DNA of 64,000 nucleotides from Dokdonella sp. GTDB lineage: Bacteria > Pseudomonadota > Gammaproteobacteria > Xanthomonadales > Rhodanobacteraceae. The DNA lies in contig JANQAE010000002.1 in assembly GCA_024707225.1 (NCBI GenBank), positions 496,001 to 560,000 on the forward strand. The letters are read 5' to 3'. Under the pieces are notes generated by a model that ran no database searches, was not told where the DNA came from, and was given only the letters and a program-made list of their open reading frames with translations. Positions 45,064 through 54,997 of the stretch are shown here, piece by piece. Within the stretch, counting starts at the first letter, position 1; each line of letters begins with the position of its first letter. A program made the translations under genes and the position numbers.

Positions 45064-48000
45064 TCAGGCCATGCCCGGCTGCGCCGGCAGCGCCGGCAGC
45101 GCCGGATCGTCGGCCTGCGGGCGCTTGGCCGCTTCGCCGTGATGGTCCTGCGCGAGCAGCATGTAGAACGCCGGCACCACGAACAGCGTGAACAGCGTGC
45201 CGATCGTCAGACCGGTGGTGATGACCAGGCCCATGTTGAAACGGCCGGCCGCACCCGCGCCGCTGGCGATGACCAGCGGGATCACGCCGAGCACCATCGC
45301 GGCCGTCGTCATCAGGATCGGACGCAGACGCGTCGCGGCCGCCTGCTCGATCGCTTCGCGCTTGGTCTTGCCGGCACGCTGCAGCTCGTTGGCGAACTCC
45401 ACGATCAGGATGCCGTGCTTGGAGATCAGGCCCATCAGCGTGACCAGGCCCACCTGCGTGTAGATGTTGAGCGAGGTCGCCCAGCGAGAGGAGATCGCAC
45501 CCATGCCGACGAAGCCCGGCAGCAGATTGATGAAGATCAGCGCACCGAACAGCGCCATCGGCACCGAGATCAGGATCACGATCGGATCGCGCAGGCTGTT
45601 GAACTGCGCCGCCAGCGCGAGGTAGACGATGATCACCGCGAACAGCAGCGTCAGCGCGAAGCCGCCGGTCTCGTTGACGTACTGGCGTGCCTGGCCGGAG
45701 TAGTCGACGTTGTAGCCGGCCGGGGCCAGCTCGCGGATCGTGTCGCGCACGAACGCGATCGCCTCGCCCTGCGCGACGGCCGGCACGCCCTGGATCGTCA
45801 CCGAGTTGAGCTGCTGGAAGCGCGTCAGCGACTGCGGCACGACCTCGTTCTTGATCGTCGCCACCGTCGACGCCGGCACCACCGCGCCGGTCGGCGTGCG
45901 GATGTAGTAATCGAGCACCTGGTCGGGATTGAGGCGATCGGCCTGCAGCACCTGCGGGATGACCTTGTAGGAGCGGCCGGCGATCGAGAAGTAATTGACG
46001 TAGCCGCCGCCCAGCGCCGCACCGAGCGCGCTGCCGACGTCCTGCTGCGTCATGCCCATCGAGGCGACCAGATCGCGGTCGATCTCGACCGTGCTCTGCG
46101 GCTTGTCGATCTTGAGGTTCATGTCGGCGAACCAGAACATGCCGCTCTTCTGCACGCGGTCGAGCACGGTCTGCGCGACCTCGTAGAGGTTTTCGAACGG
46201 CTCGGTGGTCGACATCACGACCTCCACCGGCATGCCCTGCGCACCCGGCAGCGACGGGAACTGGAACGCGACCGTATTGGTGCCGGCCATCCCGGCCCAC
46301 TTCTGCTGAAGCTCCTGCTGGATCGCATTGGCGTTGCGCGCGCGTTCGGACCACGGCACCAGCTGGGCGCCGGTGAACACCGAGTTGGGACCGGCGAAGC
46401 CGGTGAACTGGAACGTCTGCTGCACCTCCGGCACGGTCTTGGTGATCTCGTGCATCTGCTGCAGATACTCGCGCACCTGCGAGGGCGAGGCGTTCGGGGC
46501 GGCCGTGCCCATGCCGAGCACGATGCCCTGGTCCTCCTCCGGTGCGAGCTCGGACTTGGAGTTGGTGAACAGGTACGCCGTGCCGCCGAGCAGCAGCACG
46601 CCCATCACGACCGGCACGATCCAGGTGTCGAGCGTGCCGTGCAGGCGGCGCTGATAACCGTGATGCAGGCGGTCGAACTGGCGGTCGATGAAGTTCACGA
46701 AGCGATTGCCGCCGTGCTCGCTCTTGAGGAAGCGCGAGCCCAGCATCGGCGACAGCGCGAGCGCGACGACCGCCGAGACGGTGACCGCGCCGGCGAGCGT
46801 GAATGCGAACTCGGTGAACAGCGCACCGGTCAGGCCGCCCTGGAAGCCGATCGGCACGTACACCGCGACCAGCACGATCGTCATCGCGATGATCGGTCCG
46901 GTCAGCTCGCGCGCGGCGACCAGCGCCGCCTGGAACGGCGTCTTGCCTTCTTCCTTGATATGGCGGTCGATGTTCTCCACCACGATGATCGCGTCGTCGA
47001 CGACCAGGCCGATCGCCAGCACCAGCGCCAGCAGCGTGATCAGGTTGATCGTGTAGCCGAGCACCAGCATCACGAAGAACGCGCCGATCAGCGACAGCGG
47101 CATCGCGATGACCGGGATGATGACCGCGCGGAAGCTGCCCATGAACAGGAAGATCACCAGCGTCACGATGACCAGCGCCTCGACCAGCGTCTTGACCACT
47201 TCGTCGATCGAGGTGTTGATGAAGTTGGTCGCGTCATAGGCGATCTGGCCGGTGATGCCGGCCGGCAGCTGCGCCTGGATCTCCGGGAATGCACTGCGCA
47301 CGCGCTCGATCACGTCCAGCACGTTGGCGTCGGGCGAGGTCTTGATGCCGAGGAACACCGACTGCTTGCCGTCGAAGGCCACCGCCGAGTCGTACTCCTC
47401 GGCACCGAGCACGACGTTGGCGACGTCCTCCAGGCGCACCAGCGCGCCGTCCTTCTGCTTGACGACGAGGCGCCGGAATTCCTGCACCGTGTGCAGGTCG
47501 GTCGCCGCGGTCAGCGCGACGGTGACGGTCTGGCCCTTGGTCGCGCCGACCGCCGCCAGGTAGTTGTTGGCCGACAGCGCGGCGTAGACGTCCGAAGCGG
47601 TGACGCCATGGGCGGCCAGGCGCACCGGATCGATCCACGCGCGCAGCGCGAACTGGCGTCCGCCGATCAGTTCGGCGGTCTGCACGCCGTCGATCGAGTC
47701 GAGCTTCGGCTTGACGACGCGTACGACGTAGTCGGTGATGTTGTTCGCCGGCAGCGTGTCGCTGTAGAAGCCCATGTACATCGACGCGATCGTCTCGCCG
47801 ACCTGCACGGTGATGACCGGCTGCTGCGCCTGCGGCGGCAGCTGGTTGGTGACCGAGCTGATCTGCGTCTGGATCTCGGTCAGCGCGCGGTTGGAGTCGT
47901 AGTTGAGCTGCAGCGTGGCGGTGATCGTCGAGGCGCCGGTGACGCTGGACGAGGACAGGTAGTCGATGCCCTGCGCCTGCGCGATCGCCGCCTCGAGCGG

Positions 48001-48195
48001 CTGGGTGATGAAGCCGGCCACGGTCGCCGAGTCGGCGCCGTAGTAGGTCGTGGTCACGGTGACCACGGCGTTCTCGGTCTTCGGGTACTGGCGCACGGTC
48101 AGGTCCGTGGCCGATCGTATCCCGAGCACGAGGATCAGCAGGCTGACGACGATCGCCAGTACCGGCTTGTGGATGAAGATGTCGGTGAATTTCAT
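45064..48195 (-). CDS. RND multidrug efflux permease (HAE1 family)
   Basis: 1043 residues from ATG 48195 with AAGGA upstream. Inner-membrane proton/drug antiporter of the AcrB/MexB type: N-terminal helix [20 protein letters not shown], two large periplasmic loops and 12 helices. The proton-relay Asp pair is in TM4 ([17 protein letters not shown]). [20 protein letters not shown] is in the second half. It forms a tripartite pump with the adaptor and outer-membrane genes directly upstream. The drug range is not evident. Confidence 0.94.
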   Translation of the reverse strand: MKFTDIFIHKPVLAIVVSLLILVLGIRSATDLTVRQYPKTENAVVTVTTTYYGADSATVAGFITQPLEAAIAQAQGIDYLSSSSVTGASTITATLQLNYDSNRALTEIQTQISSVTNQLPPQAQQPVITVQVGETIASMYMGFYSDTLPANNITDYVVRVVKPKLDSIDGVQTAELIGGRQFALRAWIDPVRLAAHGVTASDVYAALSANNYLAAVGATKGQTVTVALTAATDLHTVQEFRRLVVKQKDGALVRLEDVANVVLGAEEYDSAVAFDGKQSVFLGIKTSPDANVLDVIERVRSAFPEIQAQLPAGITGQIAYDATNFINTSIDEVVKTLVEALVIVTLVIFLFMGSFRAVIIPVIAMPLSLIGAFFVMLVLGYTINLITLLALVLAIGLVVDDAIIVVENIDRHIKEEGKTPFQAALVAARELTGPIIAMTIVLVAVYVPIGFQGGLTGALFTEFAFTLAGAVTVSAVVALALSPMLGSRFLKSEHGGNRFVNFIDRQFDRLHHGYQRRLHGTLDTWIVPVVMGVLLLGGTAYLFTNSKSELAPEEDQGIVLGMGTAAPNASPSQVREYLQQMHEITKTVPEVQQTFQFTGFAGPNSVFTGAQLVPWSERARNANAIQQELQQKWAGMAGTNTVAFQFPSLPGAQGMPVEVVMSTTEPFENLYEVAQTVLDRVQKSGMFWFADMNLKIDKPQSTVEIDRDLVASMGMTQQDVGSALGAALGGGYVNYFSIAGRSYKVIPQVLQADRLNPDQVLDYYIRTPTGAVVPASTVATIKNEVVPQSLTRFQQLNSVTIQGVPAVAQGEAIAFVRDTIRELAPAGYNVDYSGQARQYVNETGGFALTLLFAVIIVYLALAAQFNSLRDPIVILISVPMALFGALIFINLLPGFVGMGAISSRWATSLNIYTQVGLVTLMGLISKHGILIVEFANELQRAGKTKREAIEQAAATRLRPILMTTAAMVLGVIPLVIASGAGAAGRFNMGLVITTGLTIGTLFTLFVVPAFYMLLAQDHHGEAAKRPQADDPALPALPAQPGMA

Positions 48196-48292
48196 CTCGT
48201 GTTCCTTCTAGCCCCGGCGCGTGCGGTCCGGGAGGGGGCGGACGGCGGGCCGGCCGCTCGCGCCGTGCGCGAGAGGCGGCGCCGTGCGCGCG

Positions 48293-49459
48293 TCAGTGTT
48301 CCTGGGGCTTGGGATCGGCGTCGTTCTTGGGCGACTTGCTGTTGTCGACGATCAGCGGCGTGCCGTTCTTGAGCTTGAGCTGGCCGCTGGTGACGACCTC
48401 GGCGCCTTCCTCGAGGCCGGACAGGATCGCGACCTGATCGCCACGGCGCGAGCCGGTCGTGACGAACACCTGCTGGGCCTCGGGCTGCGCCGGCTTGCCG
48501 TCCTCGCCCTTCTTGTCGCTCGGCTTGACGATGAACACGGTCTCGCCGTACGGATTGAACGTGATCGCGGTCTGCGGCAGCGTCAGCTGCCGCGTCTGAT
48601 CGCCGACGTCGATGCTGACGTTGGCGAACATGCCCGGCACCAGGGTGCCGTCGGCGTTGGCGGCCGAGGCTTCGATGCGGACGTTGCGGGTGTCGCCGTC
48701 GACCTTCGGATCGATCGCGGTCAGCACGGCTTCGAACGTGCGGTCCGGGAACGCGTCGAGCGTCAGCGCGACGCGCTGGCCGGTCTTGATCTCGCCGAGG
48801 TTGCGCTGCGGCACGAAGAAGTCGACGAACATCGGGTCGGTCTGCTGCAAGGTCACGACGGCGGTGCCGGAGTTGACGTACGCGCCCGGACTCAGCGTGA
48901 CGATGCCGGCGCGGCCCGCGAACGGCGCGCGCAGCGTCTTCTTGGCGACCAGCGCCTGCTGCTGCTGGACCGCCGCCTGCTTGGCCTTCAGATCGGCCGC
49001 GGCGTTGTCGTAGTCGGCCTGGCTGACCGCCTTGACGTCGAGCTGGCGCTTGGCGCGGTCGAACGTCACCTTGGCGAGCGCCGCGGCGGCCTCGGCCTGG
49101 CGCATGGCGGCCACGTCGTCGTCGTCGCGCAGCTGCACGAGCACCTGGCCTTCCTGCACGGCGTCGCCGGACTTGAGGTTGACCTTGGTGACGACGCCCG
49201 ACACGTCGAACGCCAGATCGGCGCCGCGCACCGCGCGCAGCGAACCGACGGTCGACTGCGACGGCTGCCACTGGTCGTAGCCGACCTTGGTCGAGGTGAC
49301 CGTCTGCGGCGGCACCGGCATGTTCTCGCGGAACTTGGCCTGCATGACCTGTCCGGCCACGTTCCAGCCGATCAGGATCGCCAGCAGCAGGCCGACGATC
49401 AGCAACATGATGATCATGCGCTTGGTGGTGCTCGGTTTGCGTTGCTCGCGCGTAGCCAT
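48293..49459 (-). CDS. RND efflux periplasmic adaptor (membrane fusion protein)
   Basis: 388 residues. One N-terminal helix (MIIMLLIVGLLLAILIGWNV) anchors it; then a lipoyl-type half (VSGVVTKVNLKSGDAVQEGQ, RAPFAGRAGIVTLSPGAYVN), a short coiled-coil hairpin (about 105-165) and the beta-barrel and membrane-proximal domains (LEEGAEVVTSGQLKLKNGTP). Links the permease to the outer-membrane channel. 13 bp after the OMF gene, 97 bp before the permease. Confidence 0.92.
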   Translation of the reverse strand: MATREQRKPSTTKRMIIMLLIVGLLLAILIGWNVAGQVMQAKFRENMPVPPQTVTSTKVGYDQWQPSQSTVGSLRAVRGADLAFDVSGVVTKVNLKSGDAVQEGQVLVQLRDDDDVAAMRQAEAAAALAKVTFDRAKRQLDVKAVSQADYDNAAADLKAKQAAVQQQQALVAKKTLRAPFAGRAGIVTLSPGAYVNSGTAVVTLQQTDPMFVDFFVPQRNLGEIKTGQRVALTLDAFPDRTFEAVLTAIDPKVDGDTRNVRIEASAANADGTLVPGMFANVSIDVGDQTRQLTLPQTAITFNPYGETVFIVKPSDKKGEDGKPAQPEAQQVFVTTGSRRGDQVAILSGLEEGAEVVTSGQLKLKNGTPLIVDNSKSPKNDADPKPQEH

Positions 49460-49471
49460 GCGCGTCTCTCC

Positions 49472-51007
49472 TCAGTTCGAAATCGTCTGCGCATCCGCGA
49501 ACGCGGAGGCGTCGGTGCCACGCCAGCCGCCGCCGAGGGCGGCGTAGAGCGCGGCGGTATTGGTCAGGCGGGCCGCGCGGGCCTGGATCACCGCGATCCG
49601 CGCCTGCTGATACAGCCGCGTCGCGTCGATCACCTGCAGGTAGTTCGCCGCGCCGTCGTCGTACTGGACGCGTACCAGATCGAGGCTGCTGCGCGTGGCC
49701 TGTTCGGCCTCGGCCTGCGCGCGCAGACCCGCCGCGTCGAGCTCGAGTGCGCGCAGCACGTCGGCGACGTTCTGGAACGCGGTCAGCACGGTCGTGCGGT
49801 AGTCGGCCGCGGCGCGGTCGAGCCCGGCCTCGGCGGCGCGCTTCTGCGCGCGCAGCGTGCCGCCGCGGAAGATCGGCTGCAGCAGGTTCAGGCCCAGACT
49901 CCAGGCCTCGCTGCCGCTGCCGAACAGATCGCCGCCGCTGGTGGCCTGCGATCCGTAGGAGCCGCTCAGCGTGATCGTCGGGAACAGGTTCGCGGTCGCG
50001 ATGCCGACCTGTGCGGTCGCCTGGTGCAGCTGCGCCTCGGCGGCGCGGATGTCGGGCCGCTCGCGCACCAGGGTCGAGGGCAGGCTGACCGGCAGATCGG
50101 TCGGCAGCGTGATCGCGTCGAGCTCGAGCGCGGCCAGCTGCGACTCGGACGGGAACCGGCCGAGGTACACCGCGAGCTGGTTCTGCGTGCGTGCCAGCGC
50201 CTTGCGCAGCTCGGGCAGCTGAGCGCTGGCGGTCGCCATCTGGCTCTGCGCGACCAGCACATCGGCCATCGACTTGGCGCCGATGTCGCTCTGCGCGCGC
50301 GTCAGCTCGTACTGCTGGCGGTACAGATCGACGATCTCCTCGGTCGCGCGGATCTGCTCGCGCAGCGACGCCTCGAGGATGCTGGTCGTGGCGACGTTCG
50401 CGGCGAGGCTGAGATAGGTGCCTTCCAGCTGGTAGCGCTGCAGGTCGGCGAGCGCCGACTGCGCCTCCACGCCGCGGCGCACGCCGCCGAACAGGTCCAG
50501 CGTGTAGGAGATGCCGACGCCGGCGTTGTAGACCGTGAACGGCGATGCGCCCGGCGTACCGGCCGCCAGTCCGTTGCTGCGCGCAGCGCCGGCGTTCGCG
50601 TCGATGGCCGGAAACAGCGAGCCGCGCGCGGCTGCGACGTTCTCCTGAGCCTGCCGCAACGCGGCCTGCGCCGAGGCGACGGTCGGGCTGTGCGCGAGCG
50701 CCTGTTCGACGCGGCGATCCAGCTCCTCGTTGCCGAAGCTCGTCCACCAGCGCTGCGGCGCCGAGGTGCCTTCGAGGAAGCGCTGCGCATCGCCGGTCGG
50801 CGTGCCGGCGGCGTCGGCCGTCGTCGCCGGCAGCGCATCGGGCAGATAGGCGCCGGTGTCTGGCGCCGCCGGTGCGCGGAACTGGGGGCCGACCGCGCAG
50901 CCGCTCAACAGGGCCGCGATCAGCGCGGTCGCGATCAGCGAGCGGCGCAGCGGACGCGAGGAAAGGGCCGGAGAAATCCCGGGCGCAGCGCAGGGTTGGT
51001 TCGCCAT
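49472..51007 (-). CDS. outer-membrane efflux lipoprotein (NodT/OprM family)
   Basis: About 511 residues from ATG 51007. Signal and lipobox LLSGC (Cys near 36), then the TolC-like repeat structure (RWWTSFGNEELDRRVEQALA, NVAAARGSLFPAIDANAGAA, VRERPDIRAAEAQLHQATAQ, ATANLFPTITLSGSYGS). First gene of the efflux operon; this order (OMF, adaptor, permease) is the reverse of mexAB-oprM. No TetR/MarR regulator gene is adjacent. Confidence 0.92.
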   Translation of the reverse strand: MANQPCAAPGISPALSSRPLRRSLIATALIAALLSGCAVGPQFRAPAAPDTGAYLPDALPATTADAAGTPTGDAQRFLEGTSAPQRWWTSFGNEELDRRVEQALAHSPTVASAQAALRQAQENVAAARGSLFPAIDANAGAARSNGLAAGTPGASPFTVYNAGVGISYTLDLFGGVRRGVEAQSALADLQRYQLEGTYLSLAANVATTSILEASLREQIRATEEIVDLYRQQYELTRAQSDIGAKSMADVLVAQSQMATASAQLPELRKALARTQNQLAVYLGRFPSESQLAALELDAITLPTDLPVSLPSTLVRERPDIRAAEAQLHQATAQVGIATANLFPTITLSGSYGSQATSGGDLFGSGSEAWSLGLNLLQPIFRGGTLRAQKRAAEAGLDRAAADYRTTVLTAFQNVADVLRALELDAAGLRAQAEAEQATRSSLDLVRVQYDDGAANYLQVIDATRLYQQARIAVIQARAARLTNTAALYAALGGGWRGTDASAFADAQTISN

Positions 51008-51039
51008 CGGTGGCACCCAATAAAAATGAACTGGTCGGT

Positions 51040-51068
51040 ATAGTAACAGCGGGCGGGCGCAACGCCAA
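51040..51068 (-). promoter_or_regulatory. promoter of the RND efflux operon
   Basis: Minus strand TTGGCG (51068-51063), 17-bp spacer, TACTAT (51045-51040). Start of transcription should be near 51033, about 26 nt before the ATG. Overlapping it is TATACCGACCAGT, one half of the TACCGAC/GTCGGTA palindromes bound by TetR-type repressors of efflux operons; the second half is not conserved. Confidence 0.55.
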
Positions 51069-51218
51069 TCGGACGAGCCTTTCCGTTTCCGGTCAGACGT
51101 CACGGGCTGCGGCTGGCACGAGCGCGCGGATTCTCGCCTCATCCGCGCAACGCACACTAGTGTCTTCGGTCATACGATCGCATGTCCATGGCTGAACCAA
51201 AGCTGACTATCGCCGGTG

Positions 51219-52034
51219 TCAACGTCGTTGGCAGACCGGGCAGTGGAACGTATTGCGTTGTCCGAGCCGCAGGGCGCGGATCGGCGTCGAGCAGACACGG
51301 CACGGCTCCCCCTCGCGGCCGTAGACGTTGAGTTCCTGCTCGAAATAGCCGGGCGTACCGTTCGGATCGAGGAAATCGCGCAGCGTGGTGCCGCCGCGCG
51401 TGATCGCGTATTCGAGGATCCGCCGCACTTCGCCGGCGAGCGCGTCGTAGCGCGCGCGCGATACGCGCCCGGCGGGCTGGCGCGGATCGATGCCGGCCGC
51501 GAACAGTGCTTCGGACGCGTAGATGTTGCCGACGCCGACGACGATGGCCTGGTCCATCAGAAAGATCTTCACGGCGGCGCTGCGTCCGCGCGAGCGGTGC
51601 CACAGCAGCGCGCCGTCGAACGCGTCCGACAGCGGCTCGGGGCCGAGGCCGGCCAGCAGCGGGTGAATCTCGCCGAGCGGCTGCCAGAGCTGGCTGCCGA
51701 AGCGGCGCGGATCGGTGAAGCGCAGGACCTGGCCCGAATCGAGCCGCCAGTCGACGTGGTCGTGCGCGCCCAGCGGCGTCGCGGCCGGCAGCACGCGCAG
51801 CATGCCCGACATGCCCAGATGCAGCAGTGCGCTGCCGGCCTCGGTATCGACGAGCAGGTACTTGGCGCGCCGGCGCACCGCCTCGATGCGGCGGCCGACC
51901 AGGCCGGCGCGCAGCGCGGGCGGTATCGGCCAGCGCAATCGCGGCTGGCGGATCTCCAGATCGACGACGCGTCGCCCCGTCAGATACGGTGCGAGGCCTC
52001 GCCGCGTGGTCTCGACTTCGGGCAGTTCGGGCAT
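51219..52034 (-). CDS. mutM: formamidopyrimidine-DNA glycosylase
   Basis: 271 residues from ATG 52034. Removes 8-oxoguanine and FaPy bases, then nicks by beta,delta-elimination. The catalytic [13 protein letters not shown] (Pro2, Glu3), the Lys in [13 protein letters not shown], the H2TH part [20 protein letters not shown] and the C-terminal zinc finger (CRVC...CPVCQRR) are complete. The frame continues upstream without a credible start. Confidence 0.96.
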   Translation of the reverse strand: MPELPEVETTRRGLAPYLTGRRVVDLEIRQPRLRWPIPPALRAGLVGRRIEAVRRRAKYLLVDTEAGSALLHLGMSGMLRVLPAATPLGAHDHVDWRLDSGQVLRFTDPRRFGSQLWQPLGEIHPLLAGLGPEPLSDAFDGALLWHRSRGRSAAVKIFLMDQAIVVGVGNIYASEALFAAGIDPRQPAGRVSRARYDALAGEVRRILEYAITRGGTTLRDFLDPNGTPGYFEQELNVYGREGEPCRVCSTPIRALRLGQRNTFHCPVCQRR

Positions 52035-52089
52035 CGGGTTTCGGTCGCGGTCGGAGCGGACACCGGGGCATGGCGGACCGCCGCGCCGG

Positions 52090-52893
52090 TCACGGCGTGG
52101 TCGGTACGCCGTCGGGCAGCACGGCGGCCATCGTCGCCGCATCGAGGACGTAGATCAGGGCCGGGGCGTCGCGCAGCGCCAGATAGGTGTCGCCGCGGCG
52201 CAGCAGGCGATAGACGATCGTCTCGCCGTCCGCGGTATGCAGCAGCACCTGCATCGGTGCGGTCGATGCGTCGATGCCGGCCTGGGGCGCGTCGACGCGC
52301 AGCGCCTGCGCCTGTCGCCAGGCCTCGACGTCGCCGTCACGATGCTCGGTGCCGGCGATCAGCTCGACCGCGCTCAGCACGCTTGCGCGCGGCGCCAGAT
52401 GGCGATCGAGCTCGGCTTCCGGCACCGTCAGCAGCCGCGGACTGAAGCGGTCCGGCGCGCGCGCGATGCGGCCATCGACGCCGAGATAGCGGTCGCTGTC
52501 GATCGCGTCCGTGGTGCCGATCGCGATGCGGTGCGCGTCGAGCTGCAGCTCGATCAGCGGCGGGTCCAGGCCCAGGCGCGACGGATCGAGCGCGCCGTCG
52601 GCGTACCAGGTGCGCACCGGAATCGCGGCGATCGCGAGCAGGCCCTCGACGGCCGCATCGTCGGCCGGCAGCGCATACGGTTCGCGCATCTGCCAGCCGG
52701 CGGCGGTCTTCTCGAAGCGGCGCGTCACACAGCCGCGGCAACGCACGCCGACCGTGGTGACGGATGCGGTGTCGATCCGCGTCAACGGCTGCGGCAGGCC
52801 GGCGCGCTCGTGGCGGATCTGCAGGAAGACCGCCGCGGCCAGCGCGACGGCCGCCGTCGCGGCGACGAGCAGCTGGCGCGTGCGCCGGCGCAT
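52090..52893 (-). CDS. DUF4340-like membrane-anchored protein of the Gld-type ABC operon
   Basis: 267 residues from ATG 52893, which shares one base with the upstream stop (TGATG). One N-terminal helix ([19 protein letters not shown]) and a periplasmic domain with beta strands ([58 protein letters not shown]). This matches DUF4340 proteins that commonly close GldA/F/G-type operons. Two cysteines (CRGC) lie near the N-terminus. Function unknown. Confidence 0.7.
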   Translation of the reverse strand: MRRRTRQLLVAATAAVALAAAVFLQIRHERAGLPQPLTRIDTASVTTVGVRCRGCVTRRFEKTAAGWQMREPYALPADDAAVEGLLAIAAIPVRTWYADGALDPSRLGLDPPLIELQLDAHRIAIGTTDAIDSDRYLGVDGRIARAPDRFSPRLLTVPEAELDRHLAPRASVLSAVELIAGTEHRDGDVEAWRQAQALRVDAPQAGIDASTAPMQVLLHTADGETIVYRLLRRGDTYLALRDAPALIYVLDAATMAAVLPDGVPTTP

Positions 52894-54242
52894 CAGCGGC
52901 GTCGGCGCCGCCAGGCGATCAGGCCGCCCGCCGCGGCCAGCGCAGCCGGCAGGCCGGCGAGAAAGATCAGTCCCAGCGCGTTGAGCGCAGCCTGCGACAT
53001 CGCCAGTTCGCGATCGGGTGCGCCGCGATCGGGGACGTCGATCAGGCTGTCGTCGTTGAGCAGCCAGTTGAACAGGCGCACGCCGAACTCGCGATTGCCG
53101 GCGTTGCCGAGGAAGGTATTGGACAGGAAGTCGCCGTCGCCGATCACGGCCGCGCGCTGCTCGCCGCGCTCGGGATCGGGTGAGCGGCGGCGCAGCGCCA
53201 GGCCGAGATCGAGCGGACCGGCGATCTCGCCGGCATCGGCGTCGTGGCGCACGGTGCCGGCTGCCTCGCCGGCACGCGGAATGTGGCCGGTCTCGTTCCA
53301 CGACTGCGCGGAACTGCGCAGCAGCGGCGCGACCTCCCAGCGCGGCGGCGTCAGCTGCGCCAGCGCCGCGGCCTGCGGAAACAGCGTCGTCAGCACGAAA
53401 CCGTGCGTGCTCGGGTGTTCCGGGTACTGGCTGACCGCGACGAAGGTCGGATCGTCCAGGCCGAACGCGGCGCCGCCGCCGTCGACGACCGTGCCCGGCA
53501 GCACGCGCAGCGACAGCGCGTCGGCCAGCGCGCCGAGGCCGCCGCGTTCGTCCGGCTCGGCCAGCCACAGCAGATGGCCGCCGCGCTCGACGTAGTCGAC
53601 CAGTTCGCCGATCACCGACTCGGGCAGGGCGACGCGCGGATTGGCGACGACCAGCAGATCGGTGTTGCGCGGCACCTGGCCGCTGCTCGCCAGCGGCAGT
53701 CCGACCGCGCGCACGCCCTGCTCGTGCAGGGCCCGCACGAACTGGCCCAGATCGGCATTGGCCTCGCCGAGCGGCTGCCGCTCGCCGGCCCCCTCGAGAA
53801 ACGCGACGATGCGTTCGCCCTGGCGAGACAGGCGCAGCAGCGCGCCGGAGAATTCGCTCTCGCTGAGCACCTTGAGGCGTTCGCTGCGATCGCGATAGCG
53901 CAGCTCGATCTCGCCGTCGAGCCGGATGCCCTCGGCGCGCATCGCGCCGGGATCGGCGTCGGGATCGACGAAGCGCAGCGTGAGATCGGGCTTGAGCCGC
54001 TGATAGCGCGCGACGAACTCGCCGATGATCGGCCGCAGCCCGCCCTGCGGACGCGCGTAGGAGACCACCTCGACCGGCGCATCGAGCTTGCCGAGCAGCG
54101 CCACCGAAGCCTCGCCGAGGCTGGCGCGGCGGCCGCTGCTCCAGTCGGCCTCGAAACCGTAGCGCGTGCTCAGGAACGCCAGGCACGCGGCCGCGACGCC
54201 GACCGCGACGGTGAACAGCAGATCGCCCAGGCGCGTACGCAT
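52893..54242 (-). CDS. GldG-like ABC transporter auxiliary protein
   Basis: 449 residues with a helix at each end (LLFTVAVGVAAACLAFLSTR; ALNALGLIFLAGLPAALAAA) and a large periplasmic domain between (VEVVSYARPQGGLRPIIGEF, LVVANPRVALPESVIGELVD, GGHLLWLAEPDERGG, AAVIGDGDFLSN). This is the ABC_transp_aux/GldG architecture. Start and stop each overlap a neighbour by one base, so the four genes are tightly coupled. Confidence 0.82.
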   Translation of the reverse strand: MRTRLGDLLFTVAVGVAAACLAFLSTRYGFEADWSSGRRASLGEASVALLGKLDAPVEVVSYARPQGGLRPIIGEFVARYQRLKPDLTLRFVDPDADPGAMRAEGIRLDGEIELRYRDRSERLKVLSESEFSGALLRLSRQGERIVAFLEGAGERQPLGEANADLGQFVRALHEQGVRAVGLPLASSGQVPRNTDLLVVANPRVALPESVIGELVDYVERGGHLLWLAEPDERGGLGALADALSLRVLPGTVVDGGGAAFGLDDPTFVAVSQYPEHPSTHGFVLTTLFPQAAALAQLTPPRWEVAPLLRSSAQSWNETGHIPRAGEAAGTVRHDADAGEIAGPLDLGLALRRRSPDPERGEQRAAVIGDGDFLSNTFLGNAGNREFGVRLFNWLLNDDSLIDVPDRGAPDRELAMSQAALNALGLIFLAGLPAALAAAGGLIAWRRRRR

Positions 54243-54997
54243 CACGGCACCTGCCGCAGATGGTGCAGCCGGCGCACCGTCAGCGCGAGCGCGACCGCAC
54301 AGATCAGCACGAAGTAGCCGATGTCGACGCTGGCGACGATGCCGCGCAGGAACGGCTCCAGGTGCGTCGGCAGTGCAAACCAGTTGATCGCGCTGTTGCC
54401 GATGCCCTCGAAGCGCGCGCCGAGGTCGAGCACGCTGAGCGCCCCGCCGATCGCGACGGCGAGCCCGGCGGCGAGCGCCGGCTGCGCGACCCAGGCCGAG
54501 CAGGCGACGCCGATCGCGACCAGGGCCGCCGCGTAGACGGCCATGCCGAGCGTCGCCGCGGCCAGCTTGCCGAGGTCGAGCGACGTGCCGGAGGCCAGGC
54601 TCAGCGGCATCGCCGCGACCAGGACGACCAGCGCCAGCGCCAGTGGCAGCACGCCGAAGAACTTGCCGAGCACGATGCGCGTGTCGCCGGCACCGGCCGC
54701 GAGCAGCAGCGGCAGCGTGCGCAGCTGCCGTTCGCCGGCGAACGCGCGCATCGTCAGCAGCGGGACGATCAGCAGCAGCAGATTGGAGAAGCTGCGCAGC
54801 AGCGGTATAGCGACCAGGTCGGTGACGCCCGGCGCGTTCGGCAGGGCGCCGAGCTTGGGCGCCAGCTGCAGATAGGCGCCGAGCGCGACCAGGAACTGCC
54901 AGGCCATCAGCGCCAGCACCACCGCCGCCAGCGCCCATGCAAACGGCTGCACCGCATGGCGGCGCCAGTCGTTGGCGGCGATCAGCCAGGCGCTCAT
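54242..54997 (-). CDS. ABC-2 type permease (GldF-like)
   Basis: 251 residues with six hydrophobic helices (FAWALAAVVLALMAWQFLVA, LLLIVPLLTMRAFAGERQLR, IGYFVLICAVALALTVRRLH). ERQLRTLPLLLAAGAGDTRI is the conserved cytoplasmic loop of ABC-2 permeases. Overlaps the ATPase gene by 4 bp and the GldG-like gene by 1 bp. Confidence 0.88.
   Translation of the reverse strand: MSAWLIAANDWRRHAVQPFAWALAAVVLALMAWQFLVALGAYLQLAPKLGALPNAPGVTDLVAIPLLRSFSNLLLLIVPLLTMRAFAGERQLRTLPLLLAAGAGDTRIVLGKFFGVLPLALALVVLVAAMPLSLASGTSLDLGKLAAATLGMAVYAAALVAIGVACSAWVAQPALAAGLAVAIGGALSVLDLGARFEGIGNSAINWFALPTHLEPFLRGIVASVDIGYFVLICAVALALTVRRLHHLRQVP

Noticed and set aside
44983-48372. An 1129-residue open frame on the plus strand opposite the RND permease
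   Set aside because: It is Arg/His/Asp-rich shadow coding typical of high-GC DNA opposite a real gene; the permease on the minus strand has all family motifs.
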